Shown: piece by piece, positions 1 to 10,478 of the stretch
Numbering within the stretch: position 1 is the stretch's first letter
Layout: the number at the start of each line of letters is the position of its first letter
Assembly (NCBI GenBank): GCA_004026145.2
Contig: CP034995.1
Span: forward strand, 3,361,734 to 3,425,733
Origin: Takifugu bimaculatus
Taxonomy: Eukaryota; Chordata; Actinopteri; Tetraodontiformes; Tetraodontidae
Length of the DNA: 64,000 nucleotides
Direction: 5' to 3'
Translations under genes and position numbers: made by a program
Notes under the pieces: model-generated
Told to the model about the DNA's origin: nothing
Database searches by the model: none
What the model saw: only the letters and a program-made list of their open reading frames with translations

Positions 1-483
1 TAATGTGGTGCAGTGGGAACATAAAGGCGGTGAAACCTTCACCAACCACATGGGCTACAGCAAAGGGCAACTGTTGGTGCAGATGGAGGGTCATTACTAC
101 ATTTACTCCAAAGTGACTTTGAATGCTGCAGAGGAGTGTTCTCTAGTCCAGCACAAGGTCATGAAGGTCACCAAAGCCTACGGTCAAGCTATCGAACTTA
201 TGAAATCCAAAAGGTTAGCGTCCGCACCACACCTTCCAGACACCTTTCTTGAGTTGTCAGTTGTTTCATGGCGTCTCATGTTTCCTCTAGTTCTCGCTGC
301 ACCTGGAACGCAAAAGTTTCAACTCCTAAATCTTCCCCCGGGGAGGATCTGCGGAACAGCTTCCTGGCTGGAATTTTCCACCTGCAAACAGGAGATAAAA
401 TTTATGTCACATTGGAAGACATACAGAAGATACACAGAGGAACGACTGATAACATTATGGGAGCCTTTATGATAGCCCCGTGA
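1..483 (+). CDS. tnfsf14: TNF superfamily ligand, LIGHT-like (3' part only)
   Basis: These are the last two coding exons of a type II membrane cytokine of the TNF family; the 5' part lies outside the window. Inferred exons are <1..213 and 291..483, joined in phase, with the stop at 481-483. The first exon carries the central TNF-homology strands (GHYYIYSKV, the usual G-Y-Y-I-Y-S-K core). The second carries the C-terminal strands (NSFLAGIFHL, then IMGAFMIAP at the end), matching the W-x-S-S-F-L-G-G ... F-G-A-F end of LIGHT. Family knowledge: LIGHT trimers bind HVEM and LTbetaR and costimulate T cells. The assignment to TNFSF14 rather than FASLG rests on this C-terminal pattern and on C3 lying further along the same window, as in human 19p13. 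Frame 1 continues open through the intron, but that extension is not coding. Confidence 0.8.
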
Positions 484-665
484 CTACATAGTGACGCTTC
501 TATAACCTCAAACCCGGTTTTGAGCTGCACTGGCTGCTGTGGCACGAATCCAAAACAGTGTCGTCCAAATTCAAGCGATTCAATGAATGTGTGAAAAGGC
601 AACAAATTGTTGTGATATAAAACATGTATCTGATATTCAGGTTATGTAATTGTAATTTTGCTGTA

Positions 666-671
666 AATAAA
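666..671 (+). terminator. Polyadenylation signal AATAAA of the tnfsf14-like gene
   Basis: An AATAAA lies 183 bp after the stop codon of the upstream TNF ligand gene. It is a plausible end of that transcript. Confidence 0.55.
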
Positions 672-2500
672 GCGTTGATGTTGACCTGCTTCCTCACTTC
701 CTAATCTGATAACAAGCTGAAAAAGCAATTAAAATGAGACAACAAAAAGCTGACTAACTGGAACAACTCTGTTTATCTTATATGCGGCGAAACAAACCGC
801 AGATATGCAATATACAGCACACAGGTGCAAGTTCATTGAGATGCATAAACATCTGCAAAGACTGTGTGGGTGTGTATACATGTGTTTATTTGCATGTGGA
901 GCAGGATGTGGTTTAGTGAGGATGCACAGAGGGCAGGAGGATGGCGTAGAATATACTCGAGCTTCATGTAGCTGACTCATCTCTTCGAATGATGTGCTAG
1001 GAAACGTTTTAGACGCACTCCAGTGTGTTGCAGAGAAGGGGAAAAAAAAGGCACAGACAAAGGGTGAGAACCTTATCTCGAAGGGGAAGTTAGAAGGGGA
1101 ACCTGTGCATGAATAAAGCGTAAAAAAGATACATGAATGGTGTGAAAGAACAAATAGATAGGAAGGTAAATTTGCATCCACTGGCTTCAGATGCTAAGAA
1201 AAGATTTGGGTTATTTTCTTTGGCGCACGTAATCATCTGTGCACGACTGAAATCATCAGGCAACATGGTGAGTTTTGGGCCTTGCGCCCTCCGGCACGGT
1301 GCACGGTTCCGTGTGCACGAGTCATGTTGCAAGAAAGAAAAGTAGCCGTTACTTTTGCTGACCTGTCGCGGGTCTAAATGTCACGTTCCCTTATTTCTAT
1401 TTACCACCTGAACAGATTTCAAAAGAAAGAGGGGAAGTCCTTCTTGCAATCTTGATGTTGGCATTAAGGTAAATAGGATATTAAAATACTGTATCAGTCC
1501 AGACAAAGGAGGAGAGGATAAAGTCTGGGCCATTCTCCAATGTGATAATCAGAATGAACCTACTACTAAAAACTGGGGTTTCGTCAGAGAAATTAATTAA
1601 TGCCGAGGGGGTAATTTGGTCAATCTGGTCGTCAGAGCAACTGTGGACTCTGAAGGAGACACTGAAGTATAGATGTTGGCATGTTGGAGGTAGCTCCCAT
1701 CAGGACTCAGTAAAAACATATCACATATAAGAAGAGAGTGTGTTTTCCTGTTTAATCCATCAAACGGGTGTAAAGAGGATCTTTGTCCAGAACAGACCTG
1801 TACATCCATCTCTAATGAACTGCAAAAGTCAGTGACATTTAGGACAGTTTATACATGTTGTCTGTGTGGGGATCGTCCCCAAGGGGCCGTTCAACAAAAA
1901 AAATCTTTGGAGACATTCACTTTACGCATAGAAGCACGCACACAGAAACAGACAGAGGCTGGACTTTTAAACGCTCAAAGCAGATCTTGTCGTCGCTCGT
2001 CTTGTTCTTTGCCACAGGAAGTGTAACCTTGATGGTTTGCCGGCCCAGTAATTTTCTCTTAAACCTCAAAAGGAAATTAAGTTAATCCACTTTCTAGAAT
2101 TGGTTGAGCATCAGAGAACTTTCCTTTCCCCGAACGGCTTCGATACTTTCCGCTTGAAACTTCCAACCTGCTCTCGTTTACTCAAGCCTTCTACTTCACC
2201 GTATCTGCGTTTCATAAGGATTTTTAAAAACTGCTCCCAGTACATCGCTTTTGTAGTTAGTCCACAGGACTGGTACATACACTTGAAGTATAATTTTTTT
2301 TAAAAATTGAGTGCTCAGCCTTCTTTTGGCCGTTGTCTCCTGTTACGTCTTGATGTTTACAGTAAACGTCCCATTTTACCTCAAACTGAACCGTTGAAAT
2401 TCAAGAAAACATAAGCTTTACAACATAAACCTCCGAGCAATCAAACACTCCATCTATTGCACATTAACTCCGATGTAGTGATACCTACATTCAAACACAA
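672..2500. other. Intergenic region between two TNF ligand genes
   Basis: No exon could be supported on either strand. Open frames here are short and have no recognisable family pattern. The right part, from about 2500, is the 3' untranslated region of the minus-strand TNF gene. Confidence 0.5.
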
Positions 2501-2511
2501 GTGAAGTTCTA

Positions 2512-2546
2512 TAAATACATAAATAGTTCCATATCAACAAATAAAT
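2512..2546 (-). promoter_or_regulatory. AU-rich element cluster in cytokine 3' UTR
   Basis: Read on the minus strand, downstream of the TNF-ligand stop at 2693, three ATTTA pentamers occur within 35 bp (at 2546-2542, 2524-2520 and 2516-2512). Such clusters are the classic mRNA-decay elements of TNF-family and other cytokine transcripts. The position, 150-180 bp after the stop, fits. Confidence 0.5.
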
Positions 2547-2692
2547 ATTTTACAAATTCTGTTCGCTGTTCTATACAGTCTGTTGGGTTTTTTTTTTAAA
2601 GATTATTCTCAACTCTCAGTTTGGAATAAATCTTTGTTGTGTTGTTTTTTTTTAGTGAAGACGGTGAATGTCGCGGCACCAGAGCGTCCACC

Positions 2693-3563
2693 TTAATCCA
2701 CAAGGAACATTCCCAATCCCGAGCCCTTCAGTTCCAGTTTCCAGTTGGTCAGTCCAGTTTTGGGTACGGTCATCTGAGTGAGCAGCTTCTCGCGCTCCAC
2801 TTTACTCACTGTCCAGCACTTCTTGGTCACGCGTGGCTCAGACTGAAGCTCCACTTCACAGGTGAGCTTGTCACCCACCTGCACGTGGAGGCGCCCTGGG
2901 GTGCAGTTGTCCCGGTGGGTGCAGGTGAGGTTGAGGACAACGTATATGAAGTACATGCCAGCCTGTTTGGTCTGCAGAGCGTTCTGTTTTTGGTTAAATT
3001 CAAAGAGGCTTCCTTTGGACGTCCCCTCGCCGTAGTCCACCACCTCCCAGGGCATGGTGGAATTCATCAAATCACCTGCAAAAGGAGACACAAATTTACT
3101 ATAAATGGAGCGGAAAAGGACTATTCTCACTGCATTTTCAAATATTGGAAAGTTTAATGAGAAGGGGGGGGGGGGGGGGGTGTTATCAGAAATAATGATT
3201 TATCTCTGAGACTGAAATCAGACTTACTTGATTTTGCGTCCAGATACACAAAGTTCTCCATCTGTTTTAAAAAAAGCAACAACACACAATTCAAGATTAA
3301 GACTGAGACCATGGACCACAAAATAAAACGATCCCGACTTTCTGACCCAGCAGGACTTTTCTTACCTTAAAAGCAGTTTGACCGGAGGCGCCTTTGCCCT
3401 GCAGGTCGAAACACTCGGGCCGTTTGACAGCGATCACTACGGCCGCGACGACGGCCGACATCGCCAGGAAGAGAAAAATGATGGACACCAAGAGGAAAAC
3501 GTCCAGCGGCCGATAAGTCCTCTTCCGAAGAGACTCGATGTCTGCGTCGCCACTTGCCGTCAT
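2693..3563 (-). CDS. TNF superfamily ligand, CD70/TNFSF9-like
   Basis: This is a complete three-exon gene encoding 204 residues: exons 3563..3366, 3261..3228 and 3075..2693, with phases consistent. The N-terminus is short and cytoplasmic (MTASGDADIESLRKRTYRPL). A single hydrophobic segment follows at about residues 20-48, then an extracellular stalk and a TNF-homology domain. The core strand reads AGMYFIYVVLNLTC, and the protein ends GLGMFLVD. This is a type II signal-anchor ligand expected to trimerise at the cell surface and engage a TNF receptor. Several extracellular cysteines are present, including the CTHRDNC region and the KKCW strand. The short second exon codes for part of the stalk. 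Neighbourhood (tnfsf14 on one side, C3 further along) parallels human TNFSF9-CD70-TNFSF14-C3, which favours CD70 or TNFSF9. The sequence alone does not decide between these, so no symbol is given. Confidence 0.75.
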
Positions 3564-3701
3564 TCTGCCGTGAGCTTTTTTTTAGGCGTCTGGTTTTCTG
3601 AATCAGCGTCTGCACCGGCCGGAATTCGAAGTGATCCAAACAGCGAGTGCGCTCCAGCCGGGCAGAGAAGGCTTATACGGGCTGCCAGGAGCATGCCGGG
3701 C

Positions 3702-3709
3702 TTTTTATA
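3702..3709 (-). promoter_or_regulatory. TATA box of the CD70/TNFSF9-like gene
   Basis: The minus strand reads GCTATAAAAAGC about 140 bp upstream of the start codon at 3563. This fits a TATA-driven start near 3675 and an approximately 110-bp 5' UTR. Confidence 0.5.
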
Positions 3710-4556
3710 GCGCAAGCAATGAGCACACACTTTCAGACACTTTGGAAAAACGCGGAAGTCATGGATTTCCCTCTCGCCTTCGCACACACACGCCCCCCCC
3801 CCCCCCCCACTTGGCTGCCTGCACACGATGCGATACAACCCGACGCGCAGACTTTCCGCGGCGCTCCTGTTACGCAATAGCAGAGCTGTCAGTGGAAAGC
3901 GAAATGGAGAAAAGAACAACGTCTCCAGGGTCACAACATTCCGAAATCCGAGCGAAATTTTTACTTTTTGCCTCCTAGAACACGGAGCCGCCGGCGGCAC
4001 CGTTGTTTGGAGCCGCCTGAAATACGCGCGTAAAAGCTGTTGTTTTGTGCGATTTGGCGTGTTAAAATCTATCGGCTACCGACTCATGTGACCGCTGCTC
4101 AAAAAGTTACGGGAATTTTCTCTTTCTCTCTCGGTGCATGCGCGCGCGCGTGGGAGAGCGAGAAGAGAATCGCCGAGATTGACTCAAGTGATTTGGGGGC
4201 AGTGATTTGTCATTGAAACTCTAAGTTACAAATGGCAATTTAAAAAGTGGTGGTCGTGATGTTGCTGCTGTGCATATACGGATGAACAAGTTATATATCT
4301 GCACACTTTTTGCAGCCTTTTTTCCTTGTATTTATTTTTGGTTCATTTATTAGAACTGATTTGCATCTTTGATTTGTACCTTTTTGTGGCATATATATGT
4401 ATTTGTGGGGTTGAATATACTATATATATAAAATATGTATTATGTATAAGAGGGCAGGAGGGCAGAGTATCTTGGGGTGGACTACTATCACCTGAAGTTG
4501 AATCATACGTGGAGTGATAACTAGGAATTTCCCCAAAATATGAAATATGTATGTTT
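3710..4556. other. CpG-containing upstream region, no gene seen
   Basis: This is the upstream flank of the minus-strand TNF ligand gene. It is GC-rich with several CpG dinucleotides to about 4150, including a C-homopolymer near 3787-3808 and a GCGCGC run near 4140, then AT-rich. No exon is supported. Confidence 0.4.
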
Positions 4557-5687
4557 CAGTGGTGGGCCGTCAGGGCCTGCAAGGCCTTCTCTGCTTGCCT
4601 AAAAATATCTGAATCACAGACTGATGTTAATTATATTTTGGCAATGAATACGTATTAAATAATTCCAAATGGTCTGTCTGCTTCCTTTCATTGCCAGCCC
4701 CCTGGTTGCGCTGCTTCCAGACGTGTATTTTCATATTTAAGCATTTAACCAATCACATTTCAGCCACTATTTGTTGCCAGGGTCAGAGAAATCTGCCTGG
4801 AGGCCTTCACAATCAGTTCTGTGGGCCCTGTAGCATAAAAAAAATGTTGATCAAACTATTGCTTCAACCAATCAGATTGTGAGTTAGGCGACCCCAAGGC
4901 CTTCTAGCAGGCGTAGGAAACGTCAGCGTATTCACACGCTTTGATTGGATAGTCAGAGAGTGTACGAGCCAGAGCTAGCAAACTGCATCTGTAGCGAGCT
5001 GCACAAGCAAAGATATTGTTGTGTTGATTTAATAGCTGTTTTGTCAACCCACAATGACTGAAGTAGGAGAAGAAATGGATTTGGTTACAGATTTACTGTC
5101 AAAGCCATTTTCAAGATGGACTTTTCAAGAAAAGCTGGACATCGTTAAGCAAGGTCGGTACTCCTGGCTCACAGGCTCCGAGGAACGCTGCAAATTGTCT
5201 TGCTGGGAGTGCTTGTTATTGATCGACATGGTGTTTGGAGCCACACTGGATTTGTAAACTTGGCTTGCCTAACCAAGGCAGCAACGAGGCATCAAAGCAC
5301 CGCCGGACACTTACAAGCAACGGTGCTTTCCAAAACTTTTCGGGAAACCAGAGTGGATCTACAGCTGAGCGAGCAAGTGTGCAGGGAAACGGAGCGAAAA
5401 GATCTATTAGCTTCGATGGCGATAGAAAAGGACTTCTTGATGGTAATTGAAAAAAGAAAGGAGGATGGATTTTGTGTACAAATAATCAGGATTTTTGGTG
5501 AGTAAAATGTTGCTATATTCCTAAATAATATTGCAATTTTATCAGGTTATTTTTTATGCTTTTTTATGTGTGTTGCAGCTGCACCTGCAGTAGAAGTTTT
5601 ATAGCCATAAAATAGTTATTGAGGGTTGGATTGATTCAGACGGAGCGCTACTGAAGGCCTAGGTGTGAAATGCACGGCCCGCCACTG
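4557..5687 (+). mobile_element. hAT-type DNA transposon, decayed, with transposase remnant
   Basis: Ends are inverted: the left begins CAGTGGTGGGCCGT and the right end, reverse complemented, begins CAGTGGCGGGCCGTG. The element is flanked by GTATGTTT (4549-4556) and GTATGTTC (5688-5695), an 8-bp target duplication with one mismatch, typical of hAT insertions. Inside, at about 5054-5500, the plus strand encodes pieces of a TTF-type zinc-finger/hAT transposase N-terminus of the ZMYM1-like kind: a tract with WLTGSEERCKLSCWECLL in one frame, then GFVNLACLTKAATRHQSTAG in another. The frame change near 5210-5235 and the lack of a catalytic region mean it is a dead internal-deletion copy. Confidence 0.8.
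5054..5505 (+). pseudogene. hAT/ZMYM1-like transposase N-terminal fragment, frameshifted
   Basis: Two overlapping reading frames (5054-5257 and 5200-5505) together resemble the TTF-type zinc-finger region that precedes hAT transposases: W-L-T-G-S, C-W-E-C-L, then G-F-x-N-L-x-x-L-T-K-A-x-x-R-H-x-S-x-x-H. The motif passes from the first frame to the second at about 5215-5235, implying a single-base indel. No DDE/hAT catalytic or dimerisation region follows before the right terminal repeat. Confidence 0.65.
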
Positions 5688-6226
5688 GTATGTTCCCAAC
5701 ATGTTTTCATTGTTCCCAAAAATTTCTTGTTACCAAAGTCTTTTTTCACTTTGGTATATGTATTTTTTTGTTCCGATTAATATGCCGTGAAGAGTTTCAG
5801 TTTTCATTACTGAATGAAATAAATTCAAGAGAAAGCTTCTATGTCTTTATGCCAAGTTACTCAGCATTTACAGTAATGCCTCGTATAAATAGAACTAATG
5901 CCTCGTATAAATAGAACTAATGCCTCGTATAAATAGAACAAGTGTGTCTGCTGCCTTTTCTGCTTCTGCCGAAGTGTTGGTTATCTTGACCACAGTGTTG
6001 GCGGGGGGGGGATTGGATCCATCACACCCAACATCGCATGATGATGCTGGTTGAACAGTTGTGAAACGTTCTCGGGAAGGCACCCAGAACAGCAACAGTA
6101 AGCGGCTGGCAACTGGTGTCGTAAACTTCCTTTCTGTCCAGAGATGTTTTTTTCCCAGGTCCAGCTTTTCCAGTTCCAAAACAGGAATATTGCTGCCTTC
6201 AAATGAGTGTCCCTATCCCCCTAAAT
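5688..6226. other. Inter-element segment with a 22-bp tandem repeat
   Basis: No gene is seen. This stretch holds the tandem triplication at 5874-5939 and the left arm (about 6060-6170) of an inverted duplication whose other arm is at about 6855-6960. Confidence 0.4.
5874..5939 (+). repeat. 22-bp tandem repeat, three perfect copies
   Basis: The unit containing CTCGTATAAATAGAAC occurs at 5874-5895, 5896-5917 and 5918-5939 without mismatch. Each unit carries a TATAAATA string. Confidence 0.9.
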
Positions 6227-6739
6227 CAGGGGCCGGCAACCCACGTCTCAGGAGCCGCATGTGGCTCTTTAGCGCCGCCCTAGTGGCTCCTTGGAGCTTT
6301 TTCAAAAATCTGAAAATGGAAAAAGATGATATGAATATACAGTACCTTTTGTTTTATTATAATTTCCATGGGAGAAAAAACATGACGAACATGTCTTAAA
6401 GATTTCCGATGCGGTAAAAATGTGAATAATAAATATTTAATTTCAACATCTCATTGTAATGGAAGTCAAGCTTAAAGCACCATCGAGTGGTCACGTGGTG
6501 CGTCATTCTGTCCAGGATGTGCTGCAGGGAAAATAAACATTTAATCATGAATGCTCATTATGCATTTGGAGCCTACTTGTCATTTTGAAAGTAGGCTAAT
6601 ATAGACACTTACAGCATGTGTTGCCTTCATAATAAGGCTTACTGTGTATAAGGCTTCAATTTGTGCGGCTCCAGACGGAGTTGTTTTTTGTTCTTTGGTC
6701 CAATATGGCTCTTTCAACATTTTGGGTTGCCGACTCCTG
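6227..6739. mobile_element. Non-autonomous hAT element with perfect 8-bp target duplication
   Basis: The left end reads CAGGGGCCGGCAACCC. The right end, reverse complemented, reads CAGGAGTCGGCAACCC, the Charlie-like hAT terminus. CCCTAAAT occurs immediately outside both ends (6219-6226 and 6740-6747). The internal sequence has no transposase frame. The 513-bp length and intact duplication point to a fairly recent insertion. Confidence 0.9.
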
Positions 6740-6747
6740 CCCTAAAT

Positions 6748-9700
6748 GGACGCCTGACTCCTGTCCTGTGTCGCGTTAGTCTGCGTAGTGGCTCTATAAT
6801 CTCTTCTGTAGGTTCTCCATTGCTCTGGACAGAATACACACGGTCTCTTGGGAGTTTTGGGTGGAACAGAGGAAGATTCTTACGACACCATTTGCCAGCT
6901 GCTGACAGTGCTGTGCTGGGATCCGGCCCCAGACAGTTTCACAATCATCCATCACATGTCGTTTGGGAGGCTCCAAAACCACAACCTTCACTGATTGAGA
7001 TTACCACCAATGACCACTGGAGACCAACAGCAGCAGCATTCAGTAAACCGCCACAGGGGACATGGGAAACGTCTTCCGCAAACCCTGAGATGAATTTTCT
7101 TAATCCAGGATTTCACTTACTGTATGGTGATGGTTTGCGGGCAGAATTTTTTTAAAAAAAAGATTGACCGGATGATTTCCCGGTGGTTTGAAGCAGTTTG
7201 GAAAGCATGTTTTTTTGGTGAAAAATCTATGAAATCATTAATTTGTCCGGCTTTGTTTTAGGCCTGAGGTTCCGTCAAGTAAGTGTAAGTGCACCCTATT
7301 TTGGAAAAACTGGGTCCTAATAAAGATATAAATACAATGCAGGGAGATTTCCTTTTATGCATGTGTGTGTGTGCATGTGTGTGGTACATTACAGGACTAT
7401 GGGGGAAAAAAGGCAAGAAAGTGTCAACAATTAAGTCATGGTTGAAAGTACTGCAGTCTTTTTAAGTGTATGTGGTTAAAGGTTCAGTTTTGTTCTATTT
7501 AATACACCTTACTGTTTTTATTGCTGATATCGTCTGTACTTAGAGTTCTATTCTACCTGGACAACAGCAAATAAAGACATTCTGAATGTGAGAAGAGGTT
7601 TTACTCTGTCCCTCAGAGTGCTCAGCTCCATCCTTACATCCTCGAGCCAATGAACAAGGGCAGGGTCTCTGTCCTCATGTAAGCCCAATTTAATGATGAC
7701 GGCATACTCGTCCGCTGTGGTCATTTTAGCTGCGGAGCTGGAGGTGCCCAGCTGACAGAACATCTAGATCTGTGGCTTCCCCACCTCCCACCAGGAGAGG
7801 AGAGGCTGTCAAGAACCAGTAAGCAGCACAGCAGCATAACTAAGATGATGCTAAAGGTTCGCTGATCCTGTTCCTGCTATGAGAATTAGCTTAGCTAGAT
7901 TAAGGACGGCAGCTGAAGAAAAAATTCTAATCTTTCTCAAAGAAGGTTTTCAGAACAGCTGAGGTCAGGCCAGATGTTTGTCATCAAGGCAGAACATCTG
8001 TATTTGGACTAAAGCCGTTTTGTTATCTGACCAAAGTCGACAAGAAAACCAGGTCAGTTTGAGGCAAGGCTCCAGTTGCTATTCTACTAACAAGGTCCTC
8101 GCATGTTTAGAAGAATCGCCGATCCATCTGTCACGCACACATGCATCACAAGCATGGACGGCGTTGCTCAGGATCAGGGGCTCAGGCTTTTTATGGGATG
8201 TTAAAAAGAAGACACTTCATTAGCATCGTACATCATGTCCAGTACTGATCACCCACTGGAAATCAAAGGTTTACCATAGTTGCGCTATGTCCATTTCCTG
8301 ATGATTTAAACAATCAGCTGATGGGAGATATTACTGCATAGTTCACTGGAAAGCTTGTGGTTATTACTGACAGGGAACCATCAGGAAAACAGAAAAGAAA
8401 AACAAAAAAAACGAGAAGCCAGTATTCCTGTTACTGCTGAGACCAAACAGGCTGATGCCGCAGTCATTCAATCAACTCGTCAGCTTTACCACACAAAGGG
8501 CGTATGTCATTACCAGTGATTCAAGGCATGGCTAGCTTCTGTCCCCTAAATTGCATGTATATTAGAAACCCCTCACCCCTTAAAGTCTCACCAACCGCTC
8601 AAAGTCAAGTATAGACGTCCGGTTTTCCGATTAAGATCATGCATGTGTTCCTCATCTGCATGTATTCCTCATCTGGATGTGGTTCTCATCATCCAGTCCT
8701 AATAATGAATAAGAGATGACGAATCCAGTTCCACAGTTGCGAAATGCTAGCGTCTGTCTCCTTTTTTAAGCAGTGGACATGTGAAGAAAACAATGCTGAT
8801 AAAGGCTCCAAAAAACAAGCAATTAACAGCGGAAGCTTTTTTATCACTGACTCAGCCTGTAGTTTTCAGACCTGCGGACCAAATGTGGACCAAGAGAAGT
8901 GAAAACGGTGCAGGTGGGCTTCATCAGTGTTGTTCTTGGAAACCACTTCACTCCCTTATGAGCTTATCATCTCTTCAGGGTAAAAGACTCAAGGATGGAG
9001 CCGATGAACAGCTGTTGCTGACTCCAGTTCCAGTGATGCCTTCTGCTCAGTGTGTTACATCCTTGGCCAAAAAGCACAAATCTGCTTACTTTCGGGTGTG
9101 AAAAGTGCACATGAAGGCTGACAGGTGATGCAGACTCAGCAGGGAAGACAGTAAGTGATGATGATGATATGTTGATGACGGGCATTCCACTGGTTGTTGG
9201 ATTGACTCAGAAGAAAACTAGAGTGGAGACGGATGTTGTCATGTAAATATAAAAGCCGATGATGTAATTTACCATTCAAACAGAAGAAAACAATGTGATC
9301 CAGTAACTGAAGTAGCAATAGGAAAGACGTGTTAGGAAGTGAGAAAATGAAATGTCCTTAACAGGAAGTGTGGCCTGACACATCAAGCAGAGCATGTGAT
9401 TGTTTAAATGATATAACTTCCAATGGGGACTGTGTACATTATGTAACATAAATTTAGCCATTTGATAATGTATAAGAGAGTAGAGCTAATTAACATCTGC
9501 AGCCCTCAGGTAGGAAACAGGTTAATAATTAAAGCATGAAGAGAAATATGAAACGTTAGATGTTGCTGCCAGACTAATATACAGTACGATACGGGGACAA
9601 ATTAATCATTACTTCATCAAAAAAGAAATCTCCTGTACGGTTAAGGTGTATATGATGTCATATGTTTGCAAACATACTTGTTTTCTTACAGACTGGACTT

Positions 9701-10445
9701 TCTGAGGTCAAGAAAAGACTAAAAAAAAGAGAAAAACTCCATAGTGACGCAGTGGGCTTTCTAAAGAGGAAGTCTCAGTTTTTATTTCACATTTAGAAAC
9801 TCTCTCGCTCTCTGCCACCCCCACAGGAAAAAGTCAAGAAAAATGTTTCATCTCGCTTTTCATTCCTTTTCGTCCAGTTTAAGCCTCCAGCTGGTCGAGG
9901 CCGTCGGTGACGGGACAAAAACATCGCAGCAAGTTCTTGTGTTTTTAATTTGATTTAGAATAAAGCAACAACAATAGTTATAAGAGGAAGAACCGTCCCA
10001 ACTCCTCATGCCAGGAGAAAAGAGCAGCCTGACTGGAGAGAGTCAGTCTTCTTTAATCTGAGTGTGTCAACTACAAGACCAAGAAGTTCATTTTCCTTGT
10101 TCAAGATGCTGTTAATCCATCACAGCCCCCCCCCCCCCCCATCCCTTTTTTGTGCACACTTGAGCACGCTGCCAACTGGCTCCTACGTTACCCGGGGAAT
10201 TCTGCAGTTTCCATGACAACCCTGGGTTCTCCGGGTAGAGCCGAGGTGCTGGGAATTGCAATTGGAATAAAGTAAGGCACGAGCACGTGTGTGTGTGCGC
10301 GTGTGTGTGTGTGTGTGCGTGCGGCGACAATAGGACTGAGACTTCTTCCCATATGAGCCAGGAAGTGGGGTTACGTAATGTTGGCTAATTGGAAAAAGCA
10401 TATGGGGAGCTAACAGATTGGTCTGTCTGTCTATACATACAGCCC

Positions 10446-10478
<33 letters not shown>

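Noticed and set aside
2639..3157. 172-codon plus-strand open frame
   Set aside because: It is antisense to the TNF-domain exon of the minus-strand ligand gene, whose protein has the clear family match.
7548..7763. 71-codon minus-strand open frame
   Set aside because: Reasonably protein-like, but with no recognisable motif, splice context or neighbouring exon; not reported as a gene.
8642..8693. Short CTCATCTG-type tandem repeats, considered as a CRISPR-like array
   Set aside because: Three diverged 17-bp units without spacers in a vertebrate genome; simple tandem duplication.
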